Positions 17,007-25,480 of a DNA stretch of 35,774 nt are shown here, piece after piece. Source of the DNA: an uncultured Pelagibacteraceae bacterium (lineage in GTDB: Bacteria; Pseudomonadota; Alphaproteobacteria; Pelagibacterales; Pelagibacteraceae); the NCBI GenBank assembly GCA_902590295.1, contig CACIWH010000005.1, positions 1 to 35,774 of the forward strand. Direction: 5' to 3'. A model generated the notes under the pieces. It did no database searches. It saw only the letters and a program-made list of their open reading frames with translations, and was not told the origin of the DNA. How positions within the stretch are numbered: the stretch's first letter is position 1; every line of letters starts with the position of its first letter. The translations under genes and the position numbers were made by a program.

Positions 17007-18723
17007 ATTTATTATTAGTATGTCTAATTATTTTAAACCTATATTGCCTCTGTTTTAACTCACTTAAAAGTTTTGTAAAGTTTTTGAGATCAGAAATAAT
17101 CAAATTAAATTTAAAATTTATTGATGTTTTAGTTTTTTCCGTCATTTCTACACTTGAAATATTTATTTCATTTTGCCCAACTAAAGATGTAACATCACCT
17201 AAAATACCTGGTTTATCAGGTAGTGATACCCATAATGATGTATTATATTTTTTGTCCATTTGCTTTGAATTTTCTCTGTATTGCCAATATTTTCTTATTG
17301 CTGAACGAGCTTTTCCAGTTTTAGTTGATGAAAGCCAATGAAGTGATGGTGAAACCTTTTTGGAGGTTAAAATTTTAATTACATCTCCATTCCTCAATTC
17401 GCTTTGTAAAGGACTTTCTTTACCATTAATTTCACACCCAATGGCGGTGTCTCCTACTTGTGTATGTACAGCATAGGCAAAATCAATTGGTGTAGCGTTT
17501 TTGGGTAATTTTATTACAGAACCTTTAGGCGTAAAACAAAAAACATTTTCTTGAAACATTTGTAGTTTTGTATACTCGAAATAGTGCTCAGGATTTTCAT
17601 TTCTCTCAATAATATCCACTAAATCTTTTAACCAATCATATTCTTTCCATGTTAATGAGTTAAATTTTTCATTTGACTTATACTTCCAATGTGCAGCAAT
17701 ACCTCTCTGTGCAAATTCATGCATTTGCATTGTTCTTAATTGAATTTCAATTGGCCTTTTATTAGGTCCAATAATTGCAGTGTGTAATGATTGATATTTA
17801 TTAATTTTTGGTGATGAAATATAATCTTTAAATCTCCCTGGTATACAATTCCATTTTGAATGGAATACACCTAATGCTTTGTAACAATCAGATACACTAT
17901 TAACAATTACTCTAAAGCCTATTATATCAGTTATCTGTTCTAAAGATGTCCTTTTTTTTTGAATTTTCCTCCAGATAGAAAAAGGTGTTTTTTCTCTTCC
18001 AAAAATTTTAACCTCTATATTTGAACTATTAAGAATTTTAGCAAACTCCTCTGAGAGAGATTTAAAGTTTATTAAATTATTATATTTTATTTCATCCAAT
18101 CTATTTTTGATTAATGTCCTTGCTTCATTGTTTAATACTTCAAAAGAAAGATCCTCTAATTCATCTCTTATTCTGTTCATGCCCATTCTATCAGCAAGAG
18201 GAGCATAAATTTCCATAGTTTCTTGTGCCTTTCTTATTTTCTTATCTTCGTCTTTAAGATATTTTATTGTTCTCATATTATGCAATCTGTCTGCAAGTTT
18301 AACTAACAAAACTCTAATATCTTTAGACGTAGCTATAATTAGCTTTCTAAAATTTTCTGCTTTGCTAAATTTTTTTTTATCTTGATCAGCTATTGCTTGA
18401 TTTTCAAAAACTGATATTTTTGTGACACCTTCAACTAAATCTGCAACTTCTTGGCCGAATTCTTCTTTAATGGTTTGATATGTGGCGTGAGTGTCTTCAA
18501 TAGTGTCATGTAGAAGGCCTGTTGTTATTGTAGCGCTATCAAGTTTCAAATCAGATAATATATTCGCCACAGCAACGGGATGATTAATATATGGTACACC
18601 CTCATCCCTTTTTTGTTTTTTATGGGCATCGAGAGCAAAATTGTATGCTTTTGCTAATGCCTCAGGATTTAAGAACTTATTGTATTCCTTTACTTTGTTA
18701 ATTAATTCTTCAGATTTTAACAT
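16963..18723 (-). CDS. spoT: Bifunctional (p)ppGpp synthetase/hydrolase, RelA/SpoT family, shortened regulatory region
   Basis: A 586-residue RSH enzyme. The HD hydrolase is intact (GLLHDTIEDTHAT, H72-D73; LVKLADRLHNMRTIKYL at about 140-156), as is the synthetase (KDYISSPKINKYQSLHTAI at 299-317; AQRGIAAHWKYK at 338-349), so both making and degrading the alarmone are predicted. A TGS domain spans about 393-453 (VFCFTPKGSVIKLP). After a short linker (KTGKARSAIRKYW) an ACT domain begins near 496 (LWVSLPDKPGILGDV). The helical and conserved-cysteine/zinc-finger modules that normally occupy about 100 residues between TGS and ACT are missing, which explains the length against about 700 for the family. 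It is followed by pyrE in overlap. Confidence 0.93.
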   Translation of the reverse strand: MLKSEELINKVKEYNKFLNPEALAKAYNFALDAHKKQKRDEGVPYINHPVAVANILSDLKLDSATITTGLLHDTIEDTHATYQTIKEEFGQEVADLVEGVTKISVFENQAIADQDKKKFSKAENFRKLIIATSKDIRVLLVKLADRLHNMRTIKYLKDEDKKIRKAQETMEIYAPLADRMGMNRIRDELEDLSFEVLNNEARTLIKNRLDEIKYNNLINFKSLSEEFAKILNSSNIEVKIFGREKTPFSIWRKIQKKRTSLEQITDIIGFRVIVNSVSDCYKALGVFHSKWNCIPGRFKDYISSPKINKYQSLHTAIIGPNKRPIEIQLRTMQMHEFAQRGIAAHWKYKSNEKFNSLTWKEYDWLKDLVDIIERNENPEHYFEYTKLQMFQENVFCFTPKGSVIKLPKNATPIDFAYAVHTQVGDTAIGCEINGKESPLQSELRNGDVIKILTSKKVSPSLHWLSSTKTGKARSAIRKYWQYRENSKQMDKKYNTSLWVSLPDKPGILGDVTSLVGQNEINISSVEMTEKTKTSINFKFNLIISDLKNFTKLLSELKQRQYRFKIIRHTNNKYAFFKKLFKGLKKN

Positions 18724-18742
18724 GTCTATTTATACCATTTCT

Positions 18743-19294
18743 TCAAAAAATTTTAATACTTCTAAGGGACTTTATGTCAAGATTTTTAATTAATTTGTCA
18801 ATTGTTATGTTGGTTTTGGGATATATCCATCCCTTTTCAATTTCAAACAACGGTAATAGTACAAAATTACGTTTTAATAAACGAGGATGTGGTACTTGTA
18901 GATTTCTTTTTTGAAACTTAAGACCTTTAAAATCTATTATATCAATATCGCACGTTCTTGGAGAATTCCTTATGCTCTCTTTTCTGCCGAGTTTTTTTTC
19001 AATTTTTTTAAGTTTCTTTATTAATAAAAATGGATTTAAATTAGTTTTACATTTCAGAATTATATTTAGATATTTTGGATAATTTTCATTTGGCCAAGAA
19101 TTAGTTTCATAATAATTGGAAACTTTATATATTGAACAAAAATTATTTAATAAATAGCAGGCATAATTGATATTGTTTATTCTATTACCAAGGTTTGAAC
19201 CAATTCCTAAATATACTGCTTTATGAGGATTTTCTAAAATATCTTGCTTTATCTCTATTCCAGTCTTTTCTTTTAATTGCTTGTCTTTTATCAT
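18743..19294 (-). CDS. folK: 2-amino-4-hydroxy-6-hydroxymethyldihydropteridine pyrophosphokinase
   Basis: Folate-pathway kinase (HPPK) of about 183 residues from the ATG at 19294. It has [14 protein letters not shown] (the GSNLGxR substrate loop), the [15 protein letters not shown] region, [10 protein letters not shown] and the signature [13 protein letters not shown], then [17 protein letters not shown]. The start is uncertain. The ATG at 19294 overlaps smpB by 74 bases and adds about 25 residues before the usual N-terminus; a TTG at 19315 is longer still, and no closer ATG exists. A non-ATG start just before AVYLGIGSN is possible. rel follows after 19 bases. Confidence 0.88.
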   Translation of the reverse strand: MIKDKQLKEKTGIEIKQDILENPHKAVYLGIGSNLGNRINNINYACYLLNNFCSIYKVSNYYETNSWPNENYPKYLNIILKCKTNLNPFLLIKKLKKIEKKLGRKESIRNSPRTCDIDIIDFKGLKFQKRNLQVPHPRLLKRNFVLLPLFEIEKGWIYPKTNITIDKLIKNLDIKSLRSIKIF

Positions 19295-19691
19295 ATTGTT
19301 TTTTACCTTTTGCAACTGCTATTTCAATTTTTGCTTTTCCTTTTTTAAAATACATTTTAGTAGGTATTAATGTAAATCCCTCTCTTTGCATTTTACCTAT
19401 TAGTTTATTTATCTCTTTTTTATTTAGTAATAGTTTTCTTTCATCGATAGGATTATGATTTAGCAGACTTGCATGTTTATATGATGATATATGAGAATTA
19501 ATCAAATATAATTCACCATCTCTCTCAATAGCATATGCCTCTGCAATATTTACTTTGCCATTTCTCACAGATTTAATTTCTGAACCTTTAAGAATTAATC
19601 CTGCTTCATATATATCTTCAAAAAAATAGTTGAAAGATGCTTTTCTATTTAAACAAATCATCTTTAAACCGGAATTGGTTTTATTTTTCAT
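19221..19691 (-). CDS. smpB: SsrA-binding protein SmpB
   Basis: A 156-residue partner of tmRNA in ribosome rescue. It shows [20 protein letters not shown] (15-34), [19 protein letters not shown], the [15 protein letters not shown] helix, [25 protein letters not shown] and the basic C-terminal tail [21 protein letters not shown] region ending [11 protein letters not shown]. Its stop codon lies inside the start region of folK. Its start overlaps the dapA stop by one base; dapA-smpB adjacency is standard in alphaproteobacteria. The tmRNA gene itself is not in this window. Confidence 0.96.
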   Translation of the reverse strand: MKNKTNSGLKMICLNRKASFNYFFEDIYEAGLILKGSEIKSVRNGKVNIAEAYAIERDGELYLINSHISSYKHASLLNHNPIDERKLLLNKKEINKLIGKMQREGFTLIPTKMYFKKGKAKIEIAVAKGKKQYDKRQAIKRKDWNRDKARYFRKSS

Positions 19692-20575
19692 TAACTTAAT
19701 AATTTTGCAATTGACAATGCTTTATCTACTTCTTTTTTAGTTTCCTCTTTGATATTTACTAATGGTAATCTAATTTCATCACTACACAATCCCAAAATTT
19801 TTGCGGCATATTTTACTGGAGCAGGATTGCTTTCAATAAACAATGCTTTATGCAATGGTTGTAAATTTTTATCAATGGTTTCAGCTTCTTTAATATCTTG
19901 ATCTCGATTAGATTTTGATAATCTCTGCATTTCAGAACATTTTTTTGGAGCAATATTTGCTGTAACAGAAATTATACCTACCCCTCCTCTTTTGTTAAAC
20001 TCAAATGCTAAGCCATCTTCACCGGTTAACTGAATAAATTCTGGTCCTAACTTTTTGATAGTTTGGTCTAACCTATTCAGATCTCCAGTAGCATCTTTAA
20101 CTCCTGCTATATTTTTAAGTTCAAATAATTTGGCCATTGTGTCTACCGACATGTCAATTACACATCTGCTTGGTATGTTATAAATTATTATTGGTAAACT
20201 GGTGTTGTCATTAATGGCTTTATAGTGACGATACAAACCTTCTTGTGTGGGTTTGTTATAATAGGGTGTAACGACCAATACTCCATCCGCTCCAGCCTTT
20301 TCTGCATGCTTCGTTAATGCAACAGCCTCTTCAGTTGAATTTGATCCTGTTCCGGCTATTACTGGAACTCTACCTCCAGACTCTTTTATGCAAATTTCAA
20401 TTACTTTTTCATGTTCATTATGACTTAATGTAGGAGACTCGCCTGTGGTTCCTGCGGGAACTAACCCATTGGTACCATTTTCGATATGAAAATTAATTAG
20501 TTTTATATAGTTTTCTTCGTCTAATATATTATCCTTAAAAGGAGTTATTAAAGCAACATTTGATCCTTTAAACAT
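19691..20575 (-). CDS. dapA: 4-hydroxy-tetrahydrodipicolinate synthase
   Basis: A 294-residue lyase condensing pyruvate with aspartate semialdehyde, the entry step to diaminopimelate and lysine. It has [14 protein letters not shown] (about 42-55), [17 protein letters not shown] (with the YYNKP motif), [13 protein letters not shown] and the Schiff-base lysine in [12 protein letters not shown]. The 41-base gap to the divergent lytic transglycosylase gene must contain both promoters, so cell-wall precursor synthesis and wall turnover are transcribed back to back. Confidence 0.97.
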   Translation of the reverse strand: MFKGSNVALITPFKDNILDEENYIKLINFHIENGTNGLVPAGTTGESPTLSHNEHEKVIEICIKESGGRVPVIAGTGSNSTEEAVALTKHAEKAGADGVLVVTPYYNKPTQEGLYRHYKAINDNTSLPIIIYNIPSRCVIDMSVDTMAKLFELKNIAGVKDATGDLNRLDQTIKKLGPEFIQLTGEDGLAFEFNKRGGVGIISVTANIAPKKCSEMQRLSKSNRDQDIKEAETIDKNLQPLHKALFIESNPAPVKYAAKILGLCSDEIRLPLVNIKEETKKEVDKALSIAKLLS

Positions 20576-20616
20576 ATGAACTTATAACATAAATTATCGA
20601 TTCATTTACTAAAATT

Positions 20617-22845
20617 ATGAACAAATACAAAAAAATACCTATTATAATTACAATATTTTATTTCATAATTTTATCATCTAATGTGTTTGGTGAAAGTTTA
20701 ATTATACCAAAGAAAAAACCAGAAATTAGCACTAAAAAAAAAGTTATTAGTGAGCTTAAAAGTGAAATTTTACCATTAAAAAAACCTGCTTTAAATAAAA
20801 AAGATGAGATCAATGCTAAAAAGGAAGAAGACAAGAAAAATATTTTAGGAATTATTTTACCTGAAAGTAAACCTTTGGTGATTGCCAAAAAAAAAATTGA
20901 AAAGAAAACTAAAATTCTAAAATCAAAATATTATAGCAAAAAAGACTTTGAAATAGCAAAAAAATCTATTTCTTTAATGGAAAAAAGAAAATGGGAAACA
21001 GCAATTAAATTATCAAAAAAAGCAAAGGATAAATCAATATATAATTTTATAGTTTGGAGATATTTATTAGAAAGAAGCAATAGTGCTGATTATAGCCTTT
21101 ATCGTGAATTCCTTGAAAAAAATAAGACATATCCAAGAATTGGAAGAGTTGAATATTTATCTGAAAAAAAATTATCTACAAAAAACATAAGTCCAAAAAA
21201 AATTCTCAAAATATTCGAGGAAAAAGAGCCGCTGAGTGGATTCGGTGAGATGATACTAGGAGAGAGTTTAATAAAAGAGGGAAATATAGCAGGTGGTATA
21301 AATCTAATTAAAAAAGGATGGATCAGAGCAGAACTTAACAAAAATGAGTTAAGAACATACAAGAAAAAATTTAATAAATATCTAAAATCTGAGGATCATA
21401 TTAAAAGAGCTGATTATTTAGCATGGGAAAATAAATATTGGGATCTTAAAAGAATGTTAAGATATTTACCTAAAGACCATCAAGCACTTTATAACGCAAG
21501 GCACCTTTTGATGAGTAAATCTTATGGAGTAGACGCTGCAATATCAAAAGTTCCAGAAAAGTTTAAAAATGATCCAGGTTTAAATTATGATAGATTAAAA
21601 TGGAGAAGAAAAAGAGGTAGAGTCGATAGTTCATTAGAAATATTGTTAAAAATAAAAAATAACAAAAATTATTTAGTAAGACCTGATAAATGGTGGAAAG
21701 AGAGATCAATTATCGCCAGATCTCTTATATACAAAAAAAAATATCAAACTTCTTATGAAATTGTCAATGATCATGCCTTAGACAAAGGTACACCTGAGTT
21801 TGCTGAAGCTGAATGGTTAAGTGGTTGGATTTCTCTAAGTTTTTTAAACGACCCATTAAGAGCCCGTGAACATTTTAAATCTTTTTACGAAAATGTGGGA
21901 TATCCTATAAGTTTATCTAGAGGCGCTTATTGGCTTGCTAGAAGTTATGAAGTTTTAAATGATACAGTTACTGCAAATAAATATTATAAAATTGCATCTA
22001 CATATCCTACTACATATTATGGTCAATTATCTCATCTAAAAATTTTCAAAAATGAAAAATATAACTTATCTAAATCTTTAAATGTAGATGAAAATTACAG
22101 AAAGACTTTTTTAAAAAAGGATTTATATAAACTTGTATATTTACTCTATGAACTAGATAAAGATAAATATACAAAGCATATTTTGAGACATTTAGCTCTA
22201 GACAACATTGAATTAGGAAGTGAAATATTATCTGCACAACTTGCAACAGATATAGGAAGGTATGATTTTGCAATACAAATTTCTAAAATAGCATCATATG
22301 AAAAAAGATTTCATAACAAGTATAATTATCCTATAATTAACACACCCAAATATGTTGCGGGAAGAAAAATACCTGATCAAGCTTTAATTTTAGCAGTTAT
22401 AAGACAAGAAAGTGAATTTGATTCTAAAGCAAATAGTCATGCTGGAGCAAAAGGTATGATGCAACTTATGACGTATACGGCTAAAGTCGTAGCAAAACAG
22501 GCAAAATTACCTTACTCAAAATCTAGATTAACTCAAGATCCAAATTACAACATTAAATTAGGCTCTCATTATTTGGCAGGTTTAATATTAGAATATGACG
22601 GATCATATCCATTCGCAATCGCAGCATATAATGCAGGTCCTAAAAGAGTTAGATATTGGAAAAAATTAAATAAAAATCCTCAAAAAAATCAAATTGATTA
22701 TGTAGATTGGATTGAACTTATAAAATTTAAAGAAACTAGAAATTATGTTCAAAGAGTATTAGAGAATTATAATGTGTATAGATACATTCTCAAACAAGAA
22801 CCGATAAACATAAAAGATTTTTTTCTAAACGATCCATTATATTAA
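20617..22845 (+). CDS. slt: Soluble lytic murein transglycosylase
   Basis: A 742-residue periplasmic peptidoglycan-cleaving enzyme. A signal peptide covers about residues 1-25 (hydrophobic IIITIFYFIILSSNVFG). Residues about 28-105 are lysine/proline rich, with three similar PxxKP-like blocks (LIIPKKKP, ILPLKKP, ILPESKP). A helical superhelix (about 110-570) precedes the SLT catalytic domain: PDQALILAVIRQESEFDSKA with catalytic E598, AGAKGMMQLM, and AIAAYNAGPKRVRYW. It diverges from dapA, its usual neighbour in alphaproteobacteria. The start ATG is unambiguous because the signal peptide follows it directly. Confidence 0.94.
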   Translation: MNKYKKIPIIITIFYFIILSSNVFGESLIIPKKKPEISTKKKVISELKSEILPLKKPALNKKDEINAKKEEDKKNILGIILPESKPLVIAKKKIEKKTKILKSKYYSKKDFEIAKKSISLMEKRKWETAIKLSKKAKDKSIYNFIVWRYLLERSNSADYSLYREFLEKNKTYPRIGRVEYLSEKKLSTKNISPKKILKIFEEKEPLSGFGEMILGESLIKEGNIAGGINLIKKGWIRAELNKNELRTYKKKFNKYLKSEDHIKRADYLAWENKYWDLKRMLRYLPKDHQALYNARHLLMSKSYGVDAAISKVPEKFKNDPGLNYDRLKWRRKRGRVDSSLEILLKIKNNKNYLVRPDKWWKERSIIARSLIYKKKYQTSYEIVNDHALDKGTPEFAEAEWLSGWISLSFLNDPLRAREHFKSFYENVGYPISLSRGAYWLARSYEVLNDTVTANKYYKIASTYPTTYYGQLSHLKIFKNEKYNLSKSLNVDENYRKTFLKKDLYKLVYLLYELDKDKYTKHILRHLALDNIELGSEILSAQLATDIGRYDFAIQISKIASYEKRFHNKYNYPIINTPKYVAGRKIPDQALILAVIRQESEFDSKANSHAGAKGMMQLMTYTAKVVAKQAKLPYSKSRLTQDPNYNIKLGSHYLAGLILEYDGSYPFAIAAYNAGPKRVRYWKKLNKNPQKNQIDYVDWIELIKFKETRNYVQRVLENYNVYRYILKQEPINIKDFFLNDPLY

Positions 22846-22883
22846 AACTTAAAAAACAAACTGGATTCAAGATTTATAGTTTA

Positions 22884-24527
22884 TCAATATTTAATAATTT
22901 TAGATAAAACATTATTATTTTTATTTACAGATAAAAATGTTCGATTATTTTTAAATTTTGAAAAACAAGTATTGTATGTTTTATCTATTTTATCTTTATA
23001 AATAGCTCTATTGATAAGTATTGCATAATCGAATTGTGAATCTAAATCAACCAAAACAAAATTTTTGATATCATTTTTCCTCAAATAATATTTGATATTA
23101 ATTGGGTTCACGCCACAATATGCTATCTTAATAGAATTATTATTCTCAATATTATCTGAGAATTTTTTAATTAATTCCTTTATTGAGACACCCCAATAAT
23201 CGTTTTCAAAGTAATTTTTTTTTAAAAATAAATCATTAAAAATATTAAGATAAGTATAGTGATAAGGTGTAATTGAAATAAATTTTATTAAAAAAGTTAA
23301 TAATGTAGGTATTAAAAAAATAATAATTATTTTGTTATAATATTTATTTAAATTATTCATGAGGTAACAAATATAGATAGCAGGTAAAATATTGAAAAGC
23401 GGTACCAAATAAAGAAAATATCTAATACCATCATGTATTTTAAGTCCTAAAAAAATACTGATAATCATAGGAAGAAAAAAAAAAATTAATGAGTAATAAA
23501 TATTATAATTAAAATTAGTTATGTTATTAAAATATAATTTAACTTTATTAAAAAAAACAAAAAATAAAATAAAGGTAATTAACAAAAAAACTGGAGTTTT
23601 GAAAATAAAATTGATAATTAAATAGTACCAAGGAGTATTTTCAGTTAAATAAAATTTACCAAAGAAATAGCTAAGTTGAACACCTTGAGAACTATCAGTC
23701 AGAGATTCAGAAAATAATTTAAATGGTTCTGTTATAATGTTATTGTGCACATTGGGCCAACATAATATTAAAAGAGTATAAGAAATTATAAAGACAACAA
23801 AAATATGCTTTATAAGATTTTTAACATTTATTTCTTTGATTATTTTCTTAAATATAAAAATTTCTGCAAATAAAAATAATAAAATAGGTATAAGCGTACC
23901 TAGAAAAATAATTCTAACACCTATACCCAAACCTAGAAATAAGCCTAATTTGACAGCTATATTTGTTCTAATAAGATTATTATTACATTTTAAATATTTA
24001 ATAACATAATACATAATCCAAAAATTTGATGTAGCGATAATTGTATCCTTAGGATTTATAGATAAGTGTCCAAAAAAAATTGGTGAAAAAATTGAAATAA
24101 TGAAAAAAATTTTTGAAATATTTTTATTAAAAAAAATTTTTATAATTTTTTTTAAACCAATTATACCAATTAAACCAATTAAAAAGTTTATTAGATGGAA
24201 ACTTTCATAATAAAATTTTCGTGGAAAAAAAGTAGCAAAAAAAGCAGAAATTGTATCAAATAAGCCTGGATAATATCTTAAATGAAGTATGTCATAATAA
24301 TCATATCTCCCAAAACTTAATAAATATTTTAATCTTCTTTCACCATTTTCAATATGAAAAATTTGGTCATATGAAATACCAATTGAAATTATACAAAAAA
24401 TTGAAAATGTTAAAAATAATATAAATGAAATGAAATAAAATAATTTAGATCTATTTATTTTCAATATCTGCAAACTCTTTCTGTATTTTTTTATATAATT
24501 TATAAATGAGAATTTTATCCTCTTCAT
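22884..24527 (-). CDS. GT-C fold membrane glycosyltransferase (PMT/ArnT-like)
   Basis: A protein of up to 547 residues with about ten hydrophobic segments. After the first helix (about 29-52) comes an acidic loop ISYDQIFHIENGE (D54, E60), the position of the catalytic DE/DD motif in polyprenyl-phosphate-sugar-dependent GT-C enzymes. A second typical loop, HLSINPKDTIIA, lies between later helices. It would transfer a lipid-carried sugar to an acceptor outside the cytoplasmic membrane. The start is uncertain: the ATG at 24527 overlaps the upstream small membrane protein gene by 77 bases, while in-frame TTG codons at 24473 and 24464 would cut the overlap. It is last in the methyltransferase-SDR-small protein-GT run. 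Exact donor and acceptor are unknown. Confidence 0.7.
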   Translation of the reverse strand: MKRIKFSFINYIKKYRKSLQILKINRSKLFYFISFILFLTFSIFCIISIGISYDQIFHIENGERRLKYLLSFGRYDYYDILHLRYYPGLFDTISAFFATFFPRKFYYESFHLINFLIGLIGIIGLKKIIKIFFNKNISKIFFIISIFSPIFFGHLSINPKDTIIATSNFWIMYYVIKYLKCNNNLIRTNIAVKLGLFLGLGIGVRIIFLGTLIPILLFLFAEIFIFKKIIKEINVKNLIKHIFVVFIISYTLLILCWPNVHNNIITEPFKLFSESLTDSSQGVQLSYFFGKFYLTENTPWYYLIINFIFKTPVFLLITFILFFVFFNKVKLYFNNITNFNYNIYYSLIFFFLPMIISIFLGLKIHDGIRYFLYLVPLFNILPAIYICYLMNNLNKYYNKIIIIFLIPTLLTFLIKFISITPYHYTYLNIFNDLFLKKNYFENDYWGVSIKELIKKFSDNIENNNSIKIAYCGVNPINIKYYLRKNDIKNFVLVDLDSQFDYAILINRAIYKDKIDKTYNTCFSKFKNNRTFLSVNKNNNVLSKIIKY

Positions 24528-24744
24528 TAATCATATTATCCTTATCAAGGCCATTTCGAATTTCATTTCTAATCTTATTTCTTAACTCGCTTCTGAACTT
24601 GCTTTTATCAAGTGAAAGGATGTTATCTATTTTTTCAATTCTTTCTGCTAGAAATAAATTATATATGACATTTATTATAATAATTATAGCAAATGTAATA
24701 GATGCGAGTTTGATAAAGAATATTTTAAGATTATTTTTTCCCAT
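24451..24744 (-). CDS. Small single-pass membrane protein of unknown function
   Basis: I do not recognise a family. The 97 residues comprise a short basic N-terminus (MGKNNLKIFF), one strong transmembrane helix (about 8-32, with an AIIIIINVIYNLFL core) and a charged region (about 33-97) with alternating K/R/E residues that looks helical and possibly coiled-coil. Topology is probably N-in with the charged tail outside, but the signals are weak. It overlaps the SDR gene upstream by 14 bases and the glycosyltransferase downstream, so it belongs to the same transcript and may help that enzyme (inference). Tight overlap on both sides argues it is a real gene. Confidence 0.6.
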   Translation of the reverse strand: MGKNNLKIFFIKLASITFAIIIIINVIYNLFLAERIEKIDNILSLDKSKFRSELRNKIRNEIRNGLDKDNMINEEDKILIYKLYKKIQKEFADIENK

Positions 24745-25480
24745 AATATTTTTTATACCATTTTGCGGTTAGTAATAAAGCATCATAATTTATAAATTTC
24801 TTTGTTGTTTTGTTTTTTTTTATTTTAAAATGAGAATAAATATCCTTAATATTTAATTGATCAGATTTTACATCTTTATAAATAAATTTTTTTTTGTTAA
24901 AAGTTAGTTTGAAAATCATTTTATTTAAATCTTTAACGTAAGAAAATTGTTTAATCTGTTTTAATTTAACTTTAACTTTTTTTTTATTGTAAAGATTGTT
25001 AAATAACGAAGGAAATATTCTTTTATAATTTGTATCATGAGGTCCAAAAATACTATCAATATTTAAAACCCTTAATTTAAAATCATATTTTTTGTTTTTA
25101 ATCAATACGTGCAACATTTCCTTACTAATTGAATAGAAATTTTTAATTTTATTATTATTTTCCATATCTTTTGATAAAAATAGAAATAATGTAACTCCAT
25201 TTCTTTCAGATAATTCTAACAAAGAGACTGGGAGGTAAAAATTGGATTCTAATATATCTTTATAATTACTGCTATAAGAATTATCATTATTAGCAGCAAA
25301 ATTTAATACAATTTTTATTTTTTTTTTCTTAATAAACTTGTCAAGAATGTTGATGAATTTTTTTTTATTTCTATTTTTAAATCTTTTTTTAAAATAAAAT
25401 AAGTTAAATTTTTGTGAATAGTCTTCTATAAAATTTTTCGCAATAAAAGATTTTTGACCTATTATAAGAATATTTTTCAC
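24731..25480 (-). CDS. NAD-dependent epimerase/dehydratase (extended SDR), probable sugar 4-ketoreductase
   Basis: A 249-residue Rossmann protein with a GTG start at 25480, overlapping the methyltransferase stop by one base. The N-terminal nucleotide loop IIGQKSFIAKNF is a diverged GxxGFIGxxL. A catalytic set is visible: S103 in FLFLSKD, then Y116 and K120 in NFYSISKEM. A later INDSIFGPHDTNY-like segment (NIDSIFGPHDTNY) resembles sugar-nucleotide SDRs. By context it would reduce or epimerise the 4-keto-6-deoxy sugar made by RfbG and the C-methyltransferase. It is short for an extended SDR (usually about 300), and its precise reaction cannot be read from sequence. Confidence 0.65.
   Translation of the reverse strand: MKNILIIGQKSFIAKNFIEDYSQKFNLFYFKKRFKNRNKKKFINILDKFIKKKKIKIVLNFAANNDNSYSSNYKDILESNFYLPVSLLELSERNGVTLFLFLSKDMENNNKIKNFYSISKEMLHVLIKNKKYDFKLRVLNIDSIFGPHDTNYKRIFPSLFNNLYNKKKVKVKLKQIKQFSYVKDLNKMIFKLTFNKKKFIYKDVKSDQLNIKDIYSHFKIKKNKTTKKFINYDALLLTAKWYKKYYGKK

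Noticed and set aside
22846..22883. Intrinsic terminator after slt
   Set aside because: The 38-base gap has no GC-rich inverted repeat; runs of A and T alone are everywhere in this sequence. I found no convincing hairpin terminator at the other convergent junctions either.
24506..24772. 88-codon plus-strand frame with hydrophobic segments opposite the small membrane protein
   Set aside because: Mirror of the minus-strand genes, which have consistent overlaps and family hits on the upstream side; nothing supports translation of this strand.
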